Translations under genes and position numbers: made by a program
Assembly (NCBI GenBank): GCA_029933125.1
Contig: JAOZOU010000001.1
Coordinates: forward strand, 62,001 to 126,000
Length of the DNA: 64,000 bases
DNA from: a bacterium
GTDB lineage: Bacteria > Arandabacterota > Arandabacteria > Arandabacterales > Arandabacteraceae
Reading direction: 5' to 3'
The notes under the pieces: generated by a model
Database searches by the model: none
The model's input: the letters and a program-made list of their open reading frames with translations, nothing else
Told to the model about the DNA's origin: nothing
Shown: positions 1-10,632 of the stretch, one piece after another
How the letters are laid out: the number at the start of each line of letters is the position of its first letter
Numbering within the stretch: the stretch's first letter is position 1

Positions 1-9
1 TTTGGCAGC

Positions 10-1689
10 TCACTTCCTCCTTCCCTGTGCTTCCTTTTTCCAGTCAAGGACTTCAACAACTCTTATGCTCCCATCTCCAAACGGGCTGATGACCAGGCTT
101 ATCCTATCATCAGCATCCCAACCGACCTGATCAGCATAATTCCCAATTGAGAGGGTCAAGTCGTTCAGTCTCCAGGTTCCATCAACTTCTTTAAGCACAT
201 CTCCATGCAAAGATTCAAGCAGAAAAATCGGTCGTGGATTTTCCTCACCAAAAGGCTCAAGGCAAAGAAGTGATTTAAGATTTTCGATATTGAGATGACT
301 TGGATCAAGCCTATCGTCGATCACTATTTGCTTTCTTACCACAGACGGATCTATTCTGGGCTCGAGATAGTCAATGATCGCTTTCATAAAGTCATCGATT
401 TTGGATCTCTTGATTGAAAAACCAGCGGCTTGTTTGTGTCCCCCGTAACTGATGAAGAAATCCTTGTTAGCACCCAATGCATCCACAAGATCAACGCCCT
501 TGGGTCCTCTGGCCTCTCCGATGCCTTCGTCACCCTTCATAGAAATAATCACGACCGGTTTGTGGAGGCTGTCAGCAAGCCTTGCTGCACAGAACCCAAC
601 TGTCTTGGTAGGTAATCTTTCGACTTTGAGCACAATCACCTTGGAAGAATCAACATCGATCTTAGAAAGCTCCTTCTTAACAATCTCAAGAGCTTTGTAT
701 GCCCTTTCACGACGTGCCTCGGATTCCATGATAAGACTCGAAAGAATCTCCTCGGCATCTTCCTCTTCGGTGGACAGTAGAAGCTCGCAACCAAGATTGC
801 CCCCCTCATGCGATCTTGAGGCTCCGATAAGAGGAACTATTTTTGAGAGAATCTCTGTCATTGTTGAATCGTCATCAACCCAGATATGCGACCTGAGTGT
901 GACAAAGGGTATCCAGCGCCTCGAAAGAATCTCCTTTACACCATTTGCAACAATGATCCTGTTTTCGCCGAGCAGGGGAACACGATCAGCAAAACTGCCG
1001 AGTGCAGCCATTCCAAGCATACCATCAAGCGATGGTGGATTCGCAATCTTGCGATAGCGCTCACAGAAAGCTTGCATAAATCTATAGGCGACACCACAGC
1101 CTGCTAGATCCCGGAATCCGTATTTTGAATCGTGCCTCTTGGGATTGACAACTCCAACTGCATCTGGAAGTCTGGGAGGTGGCTCGTGATGATCTGTAAC
1201 TATTGTGTCTATTCCCATCGAGCGTGCATATTCAATCTCTTTCCAGCAGCTTACTCCGCAGTCAACAGTAACAATCAGCGAGACGCCGGCTTTTTTGAAA
1301 CGATCAACAAGGTTGCGCGAAAGGCCAATGCCTTCAGTGGGTGAGTCGGGAATATAGTAAGACACGTCAGCACCTATTTGCTTAAGCGATCCAAAGACTA
1401 TTGTCGTTGACGTTATGCCATCAACATCATCGTGTCCGACAATCATGATGTGATCGTAGTTTTCAGTTGCCCCAATAAGGCGCTCAATTGCAGGCCCCAC
1501 ATCAGGCAGAAGCATCGGATCACCCAAGTTTTCTAGCGAAGGGTTAAGAAATCTCCTGGCATCGTCCTCAGCAACAAAACCTCTCGCAGCCAGAACCCTC
1601 GCAGCCAAGCTTGATATATTCAAACCATATTCTAGCCTGCGTGCACAAGATTTATCTATGGGTGAGAACTTCCACTCAGCGTTTCCCAT
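10..1689 (-). CDS. recJ: Single-stranded-DNA-specific exonuclease RecJ
   Basis: A 559-residue DHH-superfamily protein. RecJ degrades single-stranded DNA 5' to 3' in recombination and mismatch repair, in the cytoplasm, using Mn/Mg. Motifs seen are the DxDG site (GHDDVDGITS, about residues 85-94), VDCG near 142, the DHH triplet (TDHHEPP, about 165-171) and the DHHA1 signature GGHKQAAGF near 410. A C-terminal OB-like region follows. The ATG at 1689 follows the ltaE stop by 2 bp, so the two are probably co-transcribed from the ltaE promoter. The stop lies 10 bp from the window edge, so the gene is complete. The length is typical. Confidence 0.95.
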   Translation of the reverse strand: MGNAEWKFSPIDKSCARRLEYGLNISSLAARVLAARGFVAEDDARRFLNPSLENLGDPMLLPDVGPAIERLIGATENYDHIMIVGHDDVDGITSTTIVFGSLKQIGADVSYYIPDSPTEGIGLSRNLVDRFKKAGVSLIVTVDCGVSCWKEIEYARSMGIDTIVTDHHEPPPRLPDAVGVVNPKRHDSKYGFRDLAGCGVAYRFMQAFCERYRKIANPPSLDGMLGMAALGSFADRVPLLGENRIIVANGVKEILSRRWIPFVTLRSHIWVDDDSTMTEILSKIVPLIGASRSHEGGNLGCELLLSTEEEDAEEILSSLIMESEARRERAYKALEIVKKELSKIDVDSSKVIVLKVERLPTKTVGFCAARLADSLHKPVVIISMKGDEGIGEARGPKGVDLVDALGANKDFFISYGGHKQAAGFSIKRSKIDDFMKAIIDYLEPRIDPSVVRKQIVIDDRLDPSHLNIENLKSLLCLEPFGEENPRPIFLLESLHGDVLKEVDGTWRLNDLTLSIGNYADQVGWDADDRISLVISPFGDGSIRVVEVLDWKKEAQGRRK

Positions 1690-1691
1690 AT

Positions 1692-2741
1692 TTATCCGAC
1701 TGCTTGCGAAAAAACTTCTCTGAAAACTGCCACCGCTCTTTCAATATCCTCGTCGTCAACGTCCAGGTGAGTCACAGCCCTCACCGTTGTCCGCCCGAAA
1801 GGTACCACAAGTACTCCATTGCGCTCAAGAAGTAATACCACATCATCAACCGTCAGTCCGCTGTCAGCAACGTCTATGACAACTATATTGGTCTCAATTT
1901 CCTCGGGTTCCAGTCGAATACCAGGCATATCGGAAAGAGCCTCTGCAAGTTTTCTAGCTCTGCGATGGTCCTCAGCGAGGCGCTCGATGTTGTGTTTGAG
2001 AGCATAGACTCCAGCAGCAGCTATTATGCCAACCTGGCGCATGCCACCTCCAAGCATCTTTCTGTAACGTCGTGCTAACCTTATGAAATCACAGCTGCCA
2101 ACAAGCATAGACCCAATCGGTGCACCCAGTCCCTTAGAAAGGCAAAACATAGTTGAGTCGCAAAGTGAGCAATATTCCTTAACGTCAACGCCTGAGGCAA
2201 CAGAGGCATTGAAGATCCTTGCCCCGTCAAGATGGATCTTAAGATCCCTCGCCTTGGCAAAATCCCTTATCTTGCGCATCGCCTCAATCGGAATAACTCT
2301 TCCACCCTTACGATTGTGGGTATTCTCAAGACAGATAAGCCTGGTGACAGGCTCGTGCACATCGTCAGGTCGATGAGCCTCTTCGAGCTGCTCAATAGCG
2401 AACCAACCCCTAGCAGTTTTCAAAGGTGAAAGCTGAACGCCTGAAAGTACAGCCGGCCCAGCTGTTTCGTAATTATAGATGTGCGAGTCGATATCAACAA
2501 CGGCTTCGTCTCCACGCTGGGTATGGGAAAGAATTGCAATCTCATTACCCATGGTTCCGCTGGCAACAAAAAGGGCAGCTTCCTGACCAGTTATCTCAGC
2601 AGCAAGCTCTTCAAGCTCTTTGACCGTCGGATCGTCCTCGAAGACATCATCACCGACAACTGCCTCAGCAATTGCCTTACGCATTTCGGGGGTCGGCCGT
2701 GTGACGGTATCGCTTCTAAGGTCAACAGGATCGTGCGCCAT
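1692..2741 (-). CDS. ltaE: Low-specificity L-threonine aldolase
   Basis: PLP-dependent fold-type I enzyme cleaving L-threonine or L-allo-threonine to glycine and acetaldehyde. The N-terminal signature DLRSDTVTRPT and the PLP-lysine motif FCLSKGLGAPIG are visible. I start it at the ATG at 2741, which begins MAHDPVDLRSDT and has an AAGGAAGGTGG Shine-Dalgarno. An in-frame start at 2783 lies inside the predicted promoter and is therefore unlikely. About 349 residues, normal for the family. It is followed 2 bp later by recJ. The pairing with recJ has no obvious functional logic. Confidence 0.93.
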   Translation of the reverse strand: MAHDPVDLRSDTVTRPTPEMRKAIAEAVVGDDVFEDDPTVKELEELAAEITGQEAALFVASGTMGNEIAILSHTQRGDEAVVDIDSHIYNYETAGPAVLSGVQLSPLKTARGWFAIEQLEEAHRPDDVHEPVTRLICLENTHNRKGGRVIPIEAMRKIRDFAKARDLKIHLDGARIFNASVASGVDVKEYCSLCDSTMFCLSKGLGAPIGSMLVGSCDFIRLARRYRKMLGGGMRQVGIIAAAGVYALKHNIERLAEDHRRARKLAEALSDMPGIRLEPEEIETNIVVIDVADSGLTVDDVVLLLERNGVLVVPFGRTTVRAVTHLDVDDEDIERAVAVFREVFSQAVG

Positions 2742-2768
2742 CAAACCACCTTCCTTTGTGATAGCCAA

Positions 2769-2797
2769 AGTATACAGAGGCAACTACCAGGTGTCAA
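2769..2797 (-). promoter_or_regulatory. Sigma-70-type promoter of ltaE-recJ
   Basis: On the minus strand TTGACA (2792-2797) is followed by a 17-nt spacer and TATACT (2769-2774). It lies between the selB stop and the ltaE ATG. The expected transcript start near 2762 leaves about 20 nt of leader to the ATG at 2741 and rules out the upstream start codon at 2783. Confidence 0.75.
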
Positions 2798-2818
2798 TTA
2801 GCAGCGCTATAGGAATGG

Positions 2819-4711
2819 CTATCTGACAAGTGTGCGGATGCCCTGTGCATCTCTTCGGGTCAGTCCTGAATGATCAAGATACTCAAGAAGGGGAACCGCG
2901 TACTTTCGGGTCGTTCCCAGGAGATTCTTAAGTTCGCTGGCTGTTGCTTTGCCATGCTCTTTGAGATATGAGGCCACGAGAGTCCTCGCATCAGCGATGG
3001 AATCGGCATGCATGAGAATGCCAGGCTGAAGACGTACAACCTGTCCATCCTCTATCAAGAGTCTTATTACTTTCTGGAAAGTGCTTTCTTGGATTCCTGT
3101 CTTGTGCCGAAGTTCTTTTTCACTCGGAGGTTGAAATCTTCCTCGCCTCAGGGAATCCACGATAGTCTGCTTCGCCAATTTCTCATCAGAGCTGAGCTCA
3201 ACATCCTTGGTTCCAATTCGCACGCTCCCCCTCCTCACATGAATCTCACCACGCTCCTCCATCATTGAGATCACCCAGTTCACAAGAGCCATATCTGTTC
3301 CACCAAGTCGCTCCCGAAGCTCCTCCTTTGGCATTCCCCACTTGAGCCTATCTTTGCTCTGCTGAGCTTTCAGTGTTTCCCTTATCTGGATCTCAACCTG
3401 CTCAACTTTCTTGCAGTGTACATAGAGCTCACTACTAACTTTGAAAACCTCACCCTCACTCCGGAGTTTGTTCAACAGGTCTTCGAGAACAGCGCTTCCG
3501 ACGTTGATCCTCGGAAGCAAATCAAAAAAAGTCATATGGCCACAGCAGGCAAGATGAGCAAGAATTGCATCCTTCACATTGCCTTTCGCAAGATGGCTAA
3601 GCAACATCTCATAGTTGTACACCTTCTTGCGCTTCACCGCCAAAGGATTGAGAACCCTTCCTCCACCAATTGTTCTCATCGGCGAATAAGAACGGATCAC
3701 GAAGCGATCCCTGTAGGCTGCTACAACTGGGTACTCAAGCCTGATCTGGCAAAATCCCTCTCCCCCAGGTGCAATACTTTGCTCGCCACTCAGGAAAACT
3801 CTCCCCATAACCTCGCTTGCGCCAAGATGGAATCTTATGCGGCTACCATTCCGCAAAGGACGTGGAGTAGAAGGCAGAAGATGAAACTCGGCATCGAGCC
3901 TTGTCGTTGCCTCGAAGTCGCCTGAAGATACAACACAGTGACCTCGCTCAATCTGATCCTTGCTCACCCCATGAAGACCAAGGGCTGTCCGCTGTCCAGC
4001 CAGAGCGCGATCAACCGGCTCACCATGCACCTCTATACTTCGGACCCTAACAGCGATGTCTCCTGGTAGAATCTTAAGATGCTCCTCAGTCGTGATAGTC
4101 CCCGACCAGAGAGTACCTGTTACGACTGTTCCTCTACCTTCGACAGTAAAAACCCTATCGATTGGAAGCCGAACTATCTGTCCCGTCCGCCTCTTTTCAA
4201 GCTTGCTAGCGACTTCGAAAAGCGCCTTTCTAACCTGCTCAACCCCCTCACCGGTCTTTGTAGAAACAGCAACAATGGGAGCATCCCTAAAAGGGGTGGG
4301 GTCGATAAGTTCTTCAACCTCTTTCCGAACAAGACCTATCATCTCATCATCCACAAGATCGGTCTTGGTCAGTGCGAAAACCCCGTGGCTAATGCCAAGC
4401 AGCGAAACGATTTCAAAATGCTCCCTCGTCTGGGGCATTATGCCTTCATCACAGGCGACGACAAAGAGCACAAGATCGATACCGCCTACTCCGGCGAGCA
4501 TGTTCTTGATGAAGCGCTCGTGACCTGGAACATCAACAATGCCAAGTCTTACCCCCCCAGGCAGGTCAAGATGGGCAAAGCCGAGGTCTATGGAAATCCC
4601 TCGAAGCTTTTCCTCGCGCAGGCGGTCGGTATCAATTCCTGTAAGAGCTTTGATTAGTGCAGTCTTGCCATGATCTATGTGCCCTGCAGTACCAAGTATG
4701 AGATTTCGCAT
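2819..4711 (-). CDS. selB: Selenocysteine-specific elongation factor SelB
   Basis: GTPase that delivers Sec-tRNA to recoded UGA codons with a SECIS hairpin. G-domain motifs are GHIDHGKT (residues 10-17), VDVPGHERF near 60 and TKTD in place of NKxD. EF-Tu-like beta-barrel domains follow. The C-terminal half, from about residue 370, consists of winged-helix repeats that bind the SECIS element in SelB. The length (630) is typical. It implies that the organism decodes selenocysteine, but no selA, selC, selD or obvious selenoprotein is in this window. It ends 16 bp before murA in a same-strand run, so it may be the last gene or an internal cistron of the rho-murA operon. Confidence 0.95.
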   Translation of the reverse strand: MRNLILGTAGHIDHGKTALIKALTGIDTDRLREEKLRGISIDLGFAHLDLPGGVRLGIVDVPGHERFIKNMLAGVGGIDLVLFVVACDEGIMPQTREHFEIVSLLGISHGVFALTKTDLVDDEMIGLVRKEVEELIDPTPFRDAPIVAVSTKTGEGVEQVRKALFEVASKLEKRRTGQIVRLPIDRVFTVEGRGTVVTGTLWSGTITTEEHLKILPGDIAVRVRSIEVHGEPVDRALAGQRTALGLHGVSKDQIERGHCVVSSGDFEATTRLDAEFHLLPSTPRPLRNGSRIRFHLGASEVMGRVFLSGEQSIAPGGEGFCQIRLEYPVVAAYRDRFVIRSYSPMRTIGGGRVLNPLAVKRKKVYNYEMLLSHLAKGNVKDAILAHLACCGHMTFFDLLPRINVGSAVLEDLLNKLRSEGEVFKVSSELYVHCKKVEQVEIQIRETLKAQQSKDRLKWGMPKEELRERLGGTDMALVNWVISMMEERGEIHVRRGSVRIGTKDVELSSDEKLAKQTIVDSLRRGRFQPPSEKELRHKTGIQESTFQKVIRLLIEDGQVVRLQPGILMHADSIADARTLVASYLKEHGKATASELKNLLGTTRKYAVPLLEYLDHSGLTRRDAQGIRTLVR

Positions 4712-4726
4712 GTATCCTCACCCAAC

Positions 4727-5980
4727 CTACTCAGGCATTCTTTTAATGTCAGCACCGAGTTTACTCAGCTTCTCTTCAATTGCTTCATAGCCACGGTCAA
4801 TATGATAGACCCTCGAAATGTGAGTCTCGCCATCAGCGACAAGACCAGCAAGCACAAGTGCAGCACTCGCTCTTAGGTCAGTAGCCATAACCGGAGCACC
4901 ACTCAGATGTCTGACATAGCCAACATGAGCAGTGTTGCCCTCTATCTTGATGTTGGCACCAAGGCGCCTCAGCTCAGGAACATGGGTAAAGCGATCGGGG
5001 AATACAGTTTCGCTTATGACACATGTTCCCCTTGCAATTGTCATCAGAGCCATATATTGCGCCTGCATGTCAGTTGGGAAACCAGGATAGGGAGCGGTTA
5101 CGGCATCAACCGAATTGATTCGACGCTTTCCTTTTATGTAGATGGAATTGCGTGACTTCTCAACTATGACGCCGCCTTGCCTCAACTTCTGACTGATAGC
5201 CTCAACATGCTCAGGCATACAGCTCTCAAGCGTAATCTCACCGGCTGTTATGGCGCCTGCAATCATGAAGGTACCCGTTTCAATTCTGTCAGGTATCACC
5301 CTGACCTGAGCAGGATCTAGGCGACTCGTCCCTTCGATCTCTATGGTTTCGGTTCCGGCACCTCGTATTCTGCCACCCATCCGATTTATGAAATCCGCAA
5401 GAGCAACTATCTCAGGCTCCCTGGCTGCATTGACAATCACCGTCTTACCCTTAGCACGAGCCGCAGCCATCATGGTATTCGCAGTAGCCCCTACGCTAGG
5501 AAGCGAGAAGACAATTGTTTCACCTCTGAGGTTGGTGGCTCTGGCCACAATGTAACCGTGATCGATTCTAATCCTGGCACCAAGCTCCTGCATCGCACGA
5601 ATATGGAGATCAACAGGCCTCGGACCCCATGCGCAGCCTCCTGGAAGTGAAACCCTAGCCTTACCGAATGATCCCAGAAGCGGACCCAAGACATAGATTG
5701 ATGCCCGCATAGTTCGGACAAGCTCATAAGGAGCCTCAAATCGACTGACATTACTTGTATCAACATGCAGGGTGTGCCCCCGCAAGGTGACCTTTGCACC
5801 AAGTTGTTCAAGTACCTTCTTCATGGTTATGACATCAGCTAGAAGTGGAACATTCCTGATTACCGATTCGCCCTCTGCAAGAAGGCAGGCCGCCATCATC
5901 GGTAGCACAGCATTTTTCGCACCGCCTATTTTGATCTTTCCCTTGAGCCTCTTCCCACCTCTGACAACTATCTTGTCCAT
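4727..5980 (-). CDS. murA: UDP-N-acetylglucosamine 1-carboxyvinyltransferase MurA
   Basis: First committed step of peptidoglycan synthesis: enolpyruvyl transfer from PEP to UDP-GlcNAc. N-terminal KIKIGGAKNAVLP is the KN substrate motif. The loop GGCAWGPRPVDLHI holds the catalytic Cys, which is the target of fosfomycin; here it is Cys rather than Asp. 417 residues, normal. The ATG at 5980 directly abuts the prmC stop codon, with an AGAGG Shine-Dalgarno inside prmC, so translation is probably coupled. Confidence 0.97.
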   Translation of the reverse strand: MDKIVVRGGKRLKGKIKIGGAKNAVLPMMAACLLAEGESVIRNVPLLADVITMKKVLEQLGAKVTLRGHTLHVDTSNVSRFEAPYELVRTMRASIYVLGPLLGSFGKARVSLPGGCAWGPRPVDLHIRAMQELGARIRIDHGYIVARATNLRGETIVFSLPSVGATANTMMAAARAKGKTVIVNAAREPEIVALADFINRMGGRIRGAGTETIEIEGTSRLDPAQVRVIPDRIETGTFMIAGAITAGEITLESCMPEHVEAISQKLRQGGVIVEKSRNSIYIKGKRRINSVDAVTAPYPGFPTDMQAQYMALMTIARGTCVISETVFPDRFTHVPELRRLGANIKIEGNTAHVGYVRHLSGAPVMATDLRASAALVLAGLVADGETHISRVYHIDRGYEAIEEKLSKLGADIKRMPE

Positions 5981-6835
5981 CTATAGCCTCTTCCCCATTA
6001 GGACACGGTTTCTACCAGCAAGGTCCTTTATCACGCTTACCTCACCAAAGCCACCTTCTTCAAGCATCATCTTAACCTCTTGAGCCTGGTCGAAACCAAT
6101 CTCAAATGCAACCAGCCCCCCCCTCTTTAACACAGACGCAATCTGAGGAATGATCCTATCAAAGAACCTGAGCCCATCCCCTCCTCCGTCGATTGCAATC
6201 ACTGGATCGTAATCCCTCACCTCAGGCTCAAGCAACCTAATCTCGTCACTCCTGACGTAGGGTGGATTGCAAACACAAACGTCAAAGAATTCGCTTCCTG
6301 GTTTGAAAAACTCCAAAGCATCACCTATAACGAATGTGACAACATCTCCTACCCCATTGATTATAGCGTTTTCTCTTGCAAGTTTCACTGCAAGAGGCGA
6401 AATGTCGGTAGCCACAACTCGAGAAAGCCTTAGGAGATGGGCAAGGCTTATTGCAATAACCCCACTGCCAGTGCCAATATCAAGAATTACAGGCGAAGAT
6501 CTAAGAGGTTTGCAGGCTTCGACAATTGTTTCAACAAGGACCTCAGTTTCGGGTCTCGGGATGAATACTCCCTTTTCAATCTTGAATTCAATTCCCATGA
6601 ATTCACAAGTTCCCACTATCACCTGAAGAGGCACTCTTCTTGCGCGTCTGTCCACCATTCGCTCAATCTCCTCCACTTGACTCTTGCCTGGTTTCAGGTG
6701 GGGGTCAAGATAAAGCTCCCTCCGCGGAATCTTCAAAACATGGGAAATGATAAGTTCAGCATCGACCCGAGGTGAAGCTACGCCAGCCTCCCCGAGCTTC
6801 GTTTCACATCGTGTGATAAGTGAGGTGAGGTCCAC
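5981..6835 (-). CDS. prmC: Release factor glutamine methyltransferase PrmC
   Basis: SAM-dependent enzyme that methylates the Gln of the GGQ loop in RF1/RF2. The SAM-binding motif DIGTGSGVIAISLA and the catalytic motif CNPPYV are both present. It begins with GTG at 6835, 13 bp after prfA, its substrate, so enzyme and substrate are co-expressed. 284 residues, normal. Confidence 0.95.
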   Translation of the reverse strand: MDLTSLITRCETKLGEAGVASPRVDAELIISHVLKIPRRELYLDPHLKPGKSQVEEIERMVDRRARRVPLQVIVGTCEFMGIEFKIEKGVFIPRPETEVLVETIVEACKPLRSSPVILDIGTGSGVIAISLAHLLRLSRVVATDISPLAVKLARENAIINGVGDVVTFVIGDALEFFKPGSEFFDVCVCNPPYVRSDEIRLLEPEVRDYDPVIAIDGGGDGLRFFDRIIPQIASVLKRGGLVAFEIGFDQAQEVKMMLEEGGFGEVSVIKDLAGRNRVLMGKRL

Positions 6836-6848
6836 AGTGCGCGATTGA

Positions 6849-7919
6849 TTAGAGCCCAGCAGCCTTAAGTTTCATTTCGGTATCATGAGCTGCAAGTGAA
6901 TCTATTATTTCATCAAGATCGCCATCGAGTATGTTCTCCAGGTCATGAACAGTCAGGCCAATGCGGTGATCTGTTACACGAGCCTGAGGGAAGTTGTATG
7001 TCCTTATCTTCTCACTTCTATCGCCAGTGCCCACCTGCTGTCTTCTCTCCTTCGCCCGCTGAGATTCCTGTTCCAGCCTCGCCCTTTCGAGCAAACGTGA
7101 ACGCAGAACCTTGAGTGCCTTAGCCTTGTTCTTATGTTGCGACTTCTCATCCTGGCATTGTACAACAAGTCCGGTCGGCAGGTGTGTAATCCTTACAGCT
7201 GAATCGGTCGTATTTACGCTCTGACCCCCGGGACCTGAGGAACGGAAAACATCAATGCGAAGCTCTTCAGGTTTAATATCAACATCGACCTCATCGGCTT
7301 CGGGCAAGATTGCAACTGTCACAGCTGAGGTGTGAATTCTTCCAGAGGATTCCGTGACGGGTATTCTCTGAACACGGTGAACACCACTTTCATATTTGAG
7401 CCTGCTATATGCACCCTGCCCCTCAACAAGAAAAATGACTTCCTTGTAGCCACCAACCCCCGTCGGATTCGAACCAAGCACTTCAACCCTCCACCCCTTG
7501 CGCTCAGCATAACGCGAATACATCCTGAAGAGGTCGGCAGCAAAAAGCGATGCCTCCTCTCCCCCTGTACCTGCTCTTATTTCCACAATCGTATTCTTCT
7601 CATCACTTGGATCCTGAGGGATGAGCATTTCCTTTAGCTCGCGCTCAACGATTGCTTTCCGCTCTCGGAGTGTCTCGAGCTCACTCCTTGCCAAATCCAC
7701 CAGTTCCTGATCGCTTGATGACCTTACTATTTCCTCAGCATCACCTATTTCCTTATCAATCCGCTCAAACTCCTCAGCTTTCCTCACAAGGCGCTCAAGC
7801 CCACTTCTCTCCTTCGCATACTTAAGGAGGAGATTGCGATCCCGAACCACCTTCTCATCCGACAAGAGATTCTCGAGCTCCTTATATCGCTCACGGGCTT
7901 TCTTAACCGCTTCCCACAT
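6849..7919 (-). CDS. prfA: Peptide chain release factor 1
   Basis: Recognises UAA/UAG stop codons. The codon-recognition loop has [14 protein letters not shown], and the PxT form (PVT) identifies RF1 rather than RF2. The peptidyl-hydrolysis motif is [10 protein letters not shown]. No internal frameshift site of the RF2 type is present. 356 residues, full length. It is 2 bp from DUF1385 upstream and is followed by prmC, a widely conserved arrangement. Confidence 0.97.
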   Translation of the reverse strand: MWEAVKKARERYKELENLLSDEKVVRDRNLLLKYAKERSGLERLVRKAEEFERIDKEIGDAEEIVRSSSDQELVDLARSELETLRERKAIVERELKEMLIPQDPSDEKNTIVEIRAGTGGEEASLFAADLFRMYSRYAERKGWRVEVLGSNPTGVGGYKEVIFLVEGQGAYSRLKYESGVHRVQRIPVTESSGRIHTSAVTVAILPEADEVDVDIKPEELRIDVFRSSGPGGQSVNTTDSAVRITHLPTGLVVQCQDEKSQHKNKAKALKVLRSRLLERARLEQESQRAKERRQQVGTGDRSEKIRTYNFPQARVTDHRIGLTVHDLENILDGDLDEIIDSLAAHDTEMKLKAAGL

Positions 7920-7921
7920 GC

Positions 7922-8821
7922 TTAAGCCCCAACCTCCGCCTTGAGAGCGTTTTTGAGAGCATCAATTGCAACCTCTAGCTGATCATCACTCGGCTCTCGC
8001 GTTGTGAACCGCTGCAGAGCAAGTCCTGGAGCCGATATGATCTTGACCAGCAATCCTTCCCGCCTTCTCCCTGCCAGCTTGATAACCTCATATGAGATGC
8101 CCGCAATGATAGGCACAGCTGAAAGCCTTAAAAATCTCTCAGCAATGTTATCCGGTCTCCCCATGAAGACAAAGACAAGGATGCTCACAACCATAACAAC
8201 AAGGAGAAAACTTGTACCACACCTTGCGTGCCTCGTGGTGTACTTCTTAACAGTCTCAAGTTCAAGTTCTTCCCCATTTTCATAAGCATGTATTGACTTG
8301 TGCTCAGCCCCATGGTACTCGAAGACCCGCCGCATGTCCTTCCACAGACTTAGCACCCCAAGATAGGCAAAGAAAAAAGCCAATCTGATGAGACCATCGA
8401 TGAGGTTAAAGGCGATTGATCCTCTTGCGCCAACCTTGCCAGCAATCACAAGAGGCAGATAGAAGAAAAGCAGGAGTCCCAGAACAAATGCGACCACAAC
8501 TGTGAGACCAGCCGAAAGTGAGAATTTCCAGCTTGCAGCCTCAGTTCCCTCAGAATCCTCTGAAGTGACAACCTCTGCAGAATAGGTAAGCGACTTTATT
8601 CCAAGGAAAAGCTGCTCAAAGAGATTGATTGCTCCCCGGACAATTGGCAATCTCAGGAGTCTTGATCTACTTGAGAGTGAAACATAGGATTCAACCCGGG
8701 AGACTATCTCACCAGTTGTCTTTCTAACAGATGTAGAAACCCATCTAGGCGACTTCATCATGACGCCTTCGATGACAGCCTGTCCACCTATCGTCACTCG
8801 CCTTGCTTCCATAACATACAA
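7922..8821 (-). CDS. DUF1385 membrane protein
   Basis: Uncharacterised membrane protein family commonly found between rpmE and prfA. The hallmark [11 protein letters not shown] sits at the N-terminus. Several hydrophobic segments follow (about residues 100-125, 137-158 and 205-245), and the motif [14 protein letters not shown] lies between them. The annotated start abuts the rpmE stop; the second Met (MEARRV) is an equally good start. Function is unknown; a metal-binding His-rich loop is suggested only by the conserved HGAEHK residues. Confidence 0.9.
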   Translation of the reverse strand: MYVMEARRVTIGGQAVIEGVMMKSPRWVSTSVRKTTGEIVSRVESYVSLSSRSRLLRLPIVRGAINLFEQLFLGIKSLTYSAEVVTSEDSEGTEAASWKFSLSAGLTVVVAFVLGLLLFFYLPLVIAGKVGARGSIAFNLIDGLIRLAFFFAYLGVLSLWKDMRRVFEYHGAEHKSIHAYENGEELELETVKKYTTRHARCGTSFLLVVMVVSILVFVFMGRPDNIAERFLRLSAVPIIAGISYEVIKLAGRRREGLLVKIISAPGLALQRFTTREPSDDQLEVAIDALKNALKAEVGA

Positions 8822-9046
8822 TTAGGATTCACTGTCTTCAGGCTTTTCCTTTAGACCATATTTCTTGCGAAAGCGCTCTACCCTACCAGCTGTATCCACT
8901 ATCTTCTGCTTCCCAGTAAAGTAGGGATGACAATTAGAACAGATCTCTACTCGGATCTCTGGAACCGTCGAACGCGTTTCAATAACATTGCCACATAGAC
9001 AGACGATCCTGCTCCTCACATACTTAGGATGAATCCCTTTCTTCAA
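8822..9046 (-). CDS. rpmE: 50S ribosomal protein L31
   Basis: 74-residue L31 of the zinc-binding (C+) type: CLCGN and CSNCH supply four candidate Zn ligands. N-terminus MKKGIHPKY is typical. Located immediately downstream of rho, a common bacterial order, with a short GC-rich hairpin between them. Confidence 0.97.
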   Translation of the reverse strand: MKKGIHPKYVRSRIVCLCGNVIETRSTVPEIRVEICSNCHPYFTGKQKIVDTAGRVERFRKKYGLKEKPEDSES

Positions 9047-9075
9047 GTTTTTCTACCTCCTCTTGCATAAACCAA

Positions 9076-9096
9076 GGGGCGGCTCTTCACCGCCCC
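9076..9096 (-). terminator. GC hairpin between rho and rpmE
   Basis: A 7-bp perfect stem GGGGCGG/CCGCCCC with a 7-nt loop. On the minus strand it is followed only by a modest T-containing tail (TTGGTTT). It is probably a partial terminator or attenuator, or an mRNA-processing hairpin, rather than a full stop. Confidence 0.5.
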
Positions 9097-9113
9097 GGTT
9101 GAAAACCCCGAAA

Positions 9114-10382
9114 CTATGTATTCATCGACTTCAAGAACTGCTTATTAGTCTTGGTCTTAGCTATCCTCTCCACCAGAAATTCCATTGCCTCAATCGGATT
9201 CTTGTCACTCAGGAACTTCCTCAGAATCCATACCTTATTAAGCTCTTCCTGAGTAAGAAGCAACTCCTCCTTGCGTGTTCCAGACTTGTTGAGATCTATC
9301 GCTGGGAAAATCCTGCGATCAGCAATCTTCCGATCAAGTACCAGCTCAAGATTACCCGTCCCTTTGAATTCCTCAAAGATGACGTCGTCCATTCGGCTAC
9401 CCGTCTCAATCAGGGCTGTTGCCAGGATTGTTAAGCTTCCTCCCTCTTCTATGTTTCTTGCAGCGCCGAAGAACCGCTTAGGCCACTGGAGTGCATTCGA
9501 ATCTATACCCCCTGACAGGATCTTACCACTATGAGGAATCACTGCATTGTTGGCTCTTGCAAGTCGTGTGATACTATCCAGCAGGATGACCACATCACGC
9601 TTATGCTCAACCAGCCTTTTGGCTTTTTCAATAACCATATTGGCAACCTGGATGTGGCGGGACGGTGGTTCATCGAATGTTGAGCTAATAACCTCACCTT
9701 TAACATTTCTTTCCATGTCGGTTACTTCCTCTGGGCGCTCGTCAATGAGAAGCACCATTAGTACGATGTCGGGATGATTGGTGGTTATGGCATTGGCAAT
9801 GCTTTGCAGAAGCATTGTCTTTCCAGCCCTTGGAGGAGAAACGATGAGTCCACGCTGCCCTTTGCCTACCGGGGTAAAAAGATTGGCAATTCTGCTTGAT
9901 ATGTCCTTAGGATTCCACTCGAGATTTATTCGCTCATTTGGATAAAGGGGTGTCAGATTGTCAAAAAGAATGCGTTCCTTAGCAACATCGGGATTTTCGA
10001 AATTAACTGCCTCGACCCTCAGGAGCGCAAAGTAGCGTTCATTTTCCTTGGGAGGCCGCACCTGACCGGAAACAGTGTCACCTGTTCGCAGATCGAACTT
10101 CTTTATCTGCGATGGTGATACATAGATGTCATCCGGTCCCGGCAGATAGCTGTAATCAGCAGACCTTAGGAAGCCATATCCATCGTCAAGTATCTCAAGA
10201 ACCCCCTGAGAGAATATAAGTCCGTTCCTTTCAGTTTGAGCCTCGAGAATCTTGAATATGAGCTCTTGCTTTCTTAGCCCGCTAACGCCCTGGATGTTGA
10301 GCTCCTTAGCTACTTCCAGGAGCTCGGAGATCGTTTTGGTCTTAAGTTCTGCAATGTTCATTTCTTCTACTTCCTGAGGCAT
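9114..10382 (-). CDS. rho: Transcription termination factor Rho
   Basis: Hexameric RNA helicase that terminates transcription. An N-terminal Rho_N SAP-like segment ([14 protein letters not shown]) is followed by the cold-shock RNA-binding domain ([22 protein letters not shown]). The ATPase domain has P-loop [10 protein letters not shown] and the Q-loop region. 422 residues, the compact form without a long insertion. An ATG at 10361 (MNIAELK) is an alternative start. It heads the rho-rpmE-DUF1385-prfA-prmC-murA run. Confidence 0.97.
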   Translation of the reverse strand: MPQEVEEMNIAELKTKTISELLEVAKELNIQGVSGLRKQELIFKILEAQTERNGLIFSQGVLEILDDGYGFLRSADYSYLPGPDDIYVSPSQIKKFDLRTGDTVSGQVRPPKENERYFALLRVEAVNFENPDVAKERILFDNLTPLYPNERINLEWNPKDISSRIANLFTPVGKGQRGLIVSPPRAGKTMLLQSIANAITTNHPDIVLMVLLIDERPEEVTDMERNVKGEVISSTFDEPPSRHIQVANMVIEKAKRLVEHKRDVVILLDSITRLARANNAVIPHSGKILSGGIDSNALQWPKRFFGAARNIEEGGSLTILATALIETGSRMDDVIFEEFKGTGNLELVLDRKIADRRIFPAIDLNKSGTRKEELLLTQEELNKVWILRKFLSDKNPIEAMEFLVERIAKTKTNKQFLKSMNT

Positions 10383-10589
10383 TTTTGCCCTAACCCCCCT
10401 CCATAGATTGGAAAGCGCCAGTTTAGCCTTAGCGCAGTGGTGAGTGTTTCATCCCAAGAACCTAGGTCTTCTCTACGTTTGATAACCGGTTTTCGTCGCT
10501 AATTTTCTCCAGCCAGACTGAGGCATTTTGGGTCGGATTTTCAATTAATGGAACAACACAACAGGAATGTGTGATCCAGACTCCATCAA
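10383..10589 (-). other. Long 5' leader of rho
   Basis: About 200 nt of untranslated leader between the predicted promoter and the rho start. Long leaders used for autoregulation are known upstream of rho in other bacteria. I see a weak GCGC..GCGC inverted repeat (about 10416-10436) but no convincing riboswitch or leader peptide. Confidence 0.4.
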
Positions 10590-10618
10590 ATCCTAAACAA
10601 CTGATTTTAATCTGTCAA
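10590..10618 (-). promoter_or_regulatory. Sigma-70-type promoter of the rho operon
   Basis: TTGACA (10613-10618, minus strand), 17-nt spacer, TAGGAT (10590-10595). The -35 is a perfect match and the -10 matches four of six positions. It sits just after the TPR gene stop. Confidence 0.65.
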
Positions 10619-10632
10619 GCCCTCAAGAAAAG

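Noticed and set aside
452-1057. 201-codon plus-strand frame
   Set aside because: Antisense shadow of recJ, whose motifs are intact on the other strand; the product is Ser/Leu-rich with no family resemblance.
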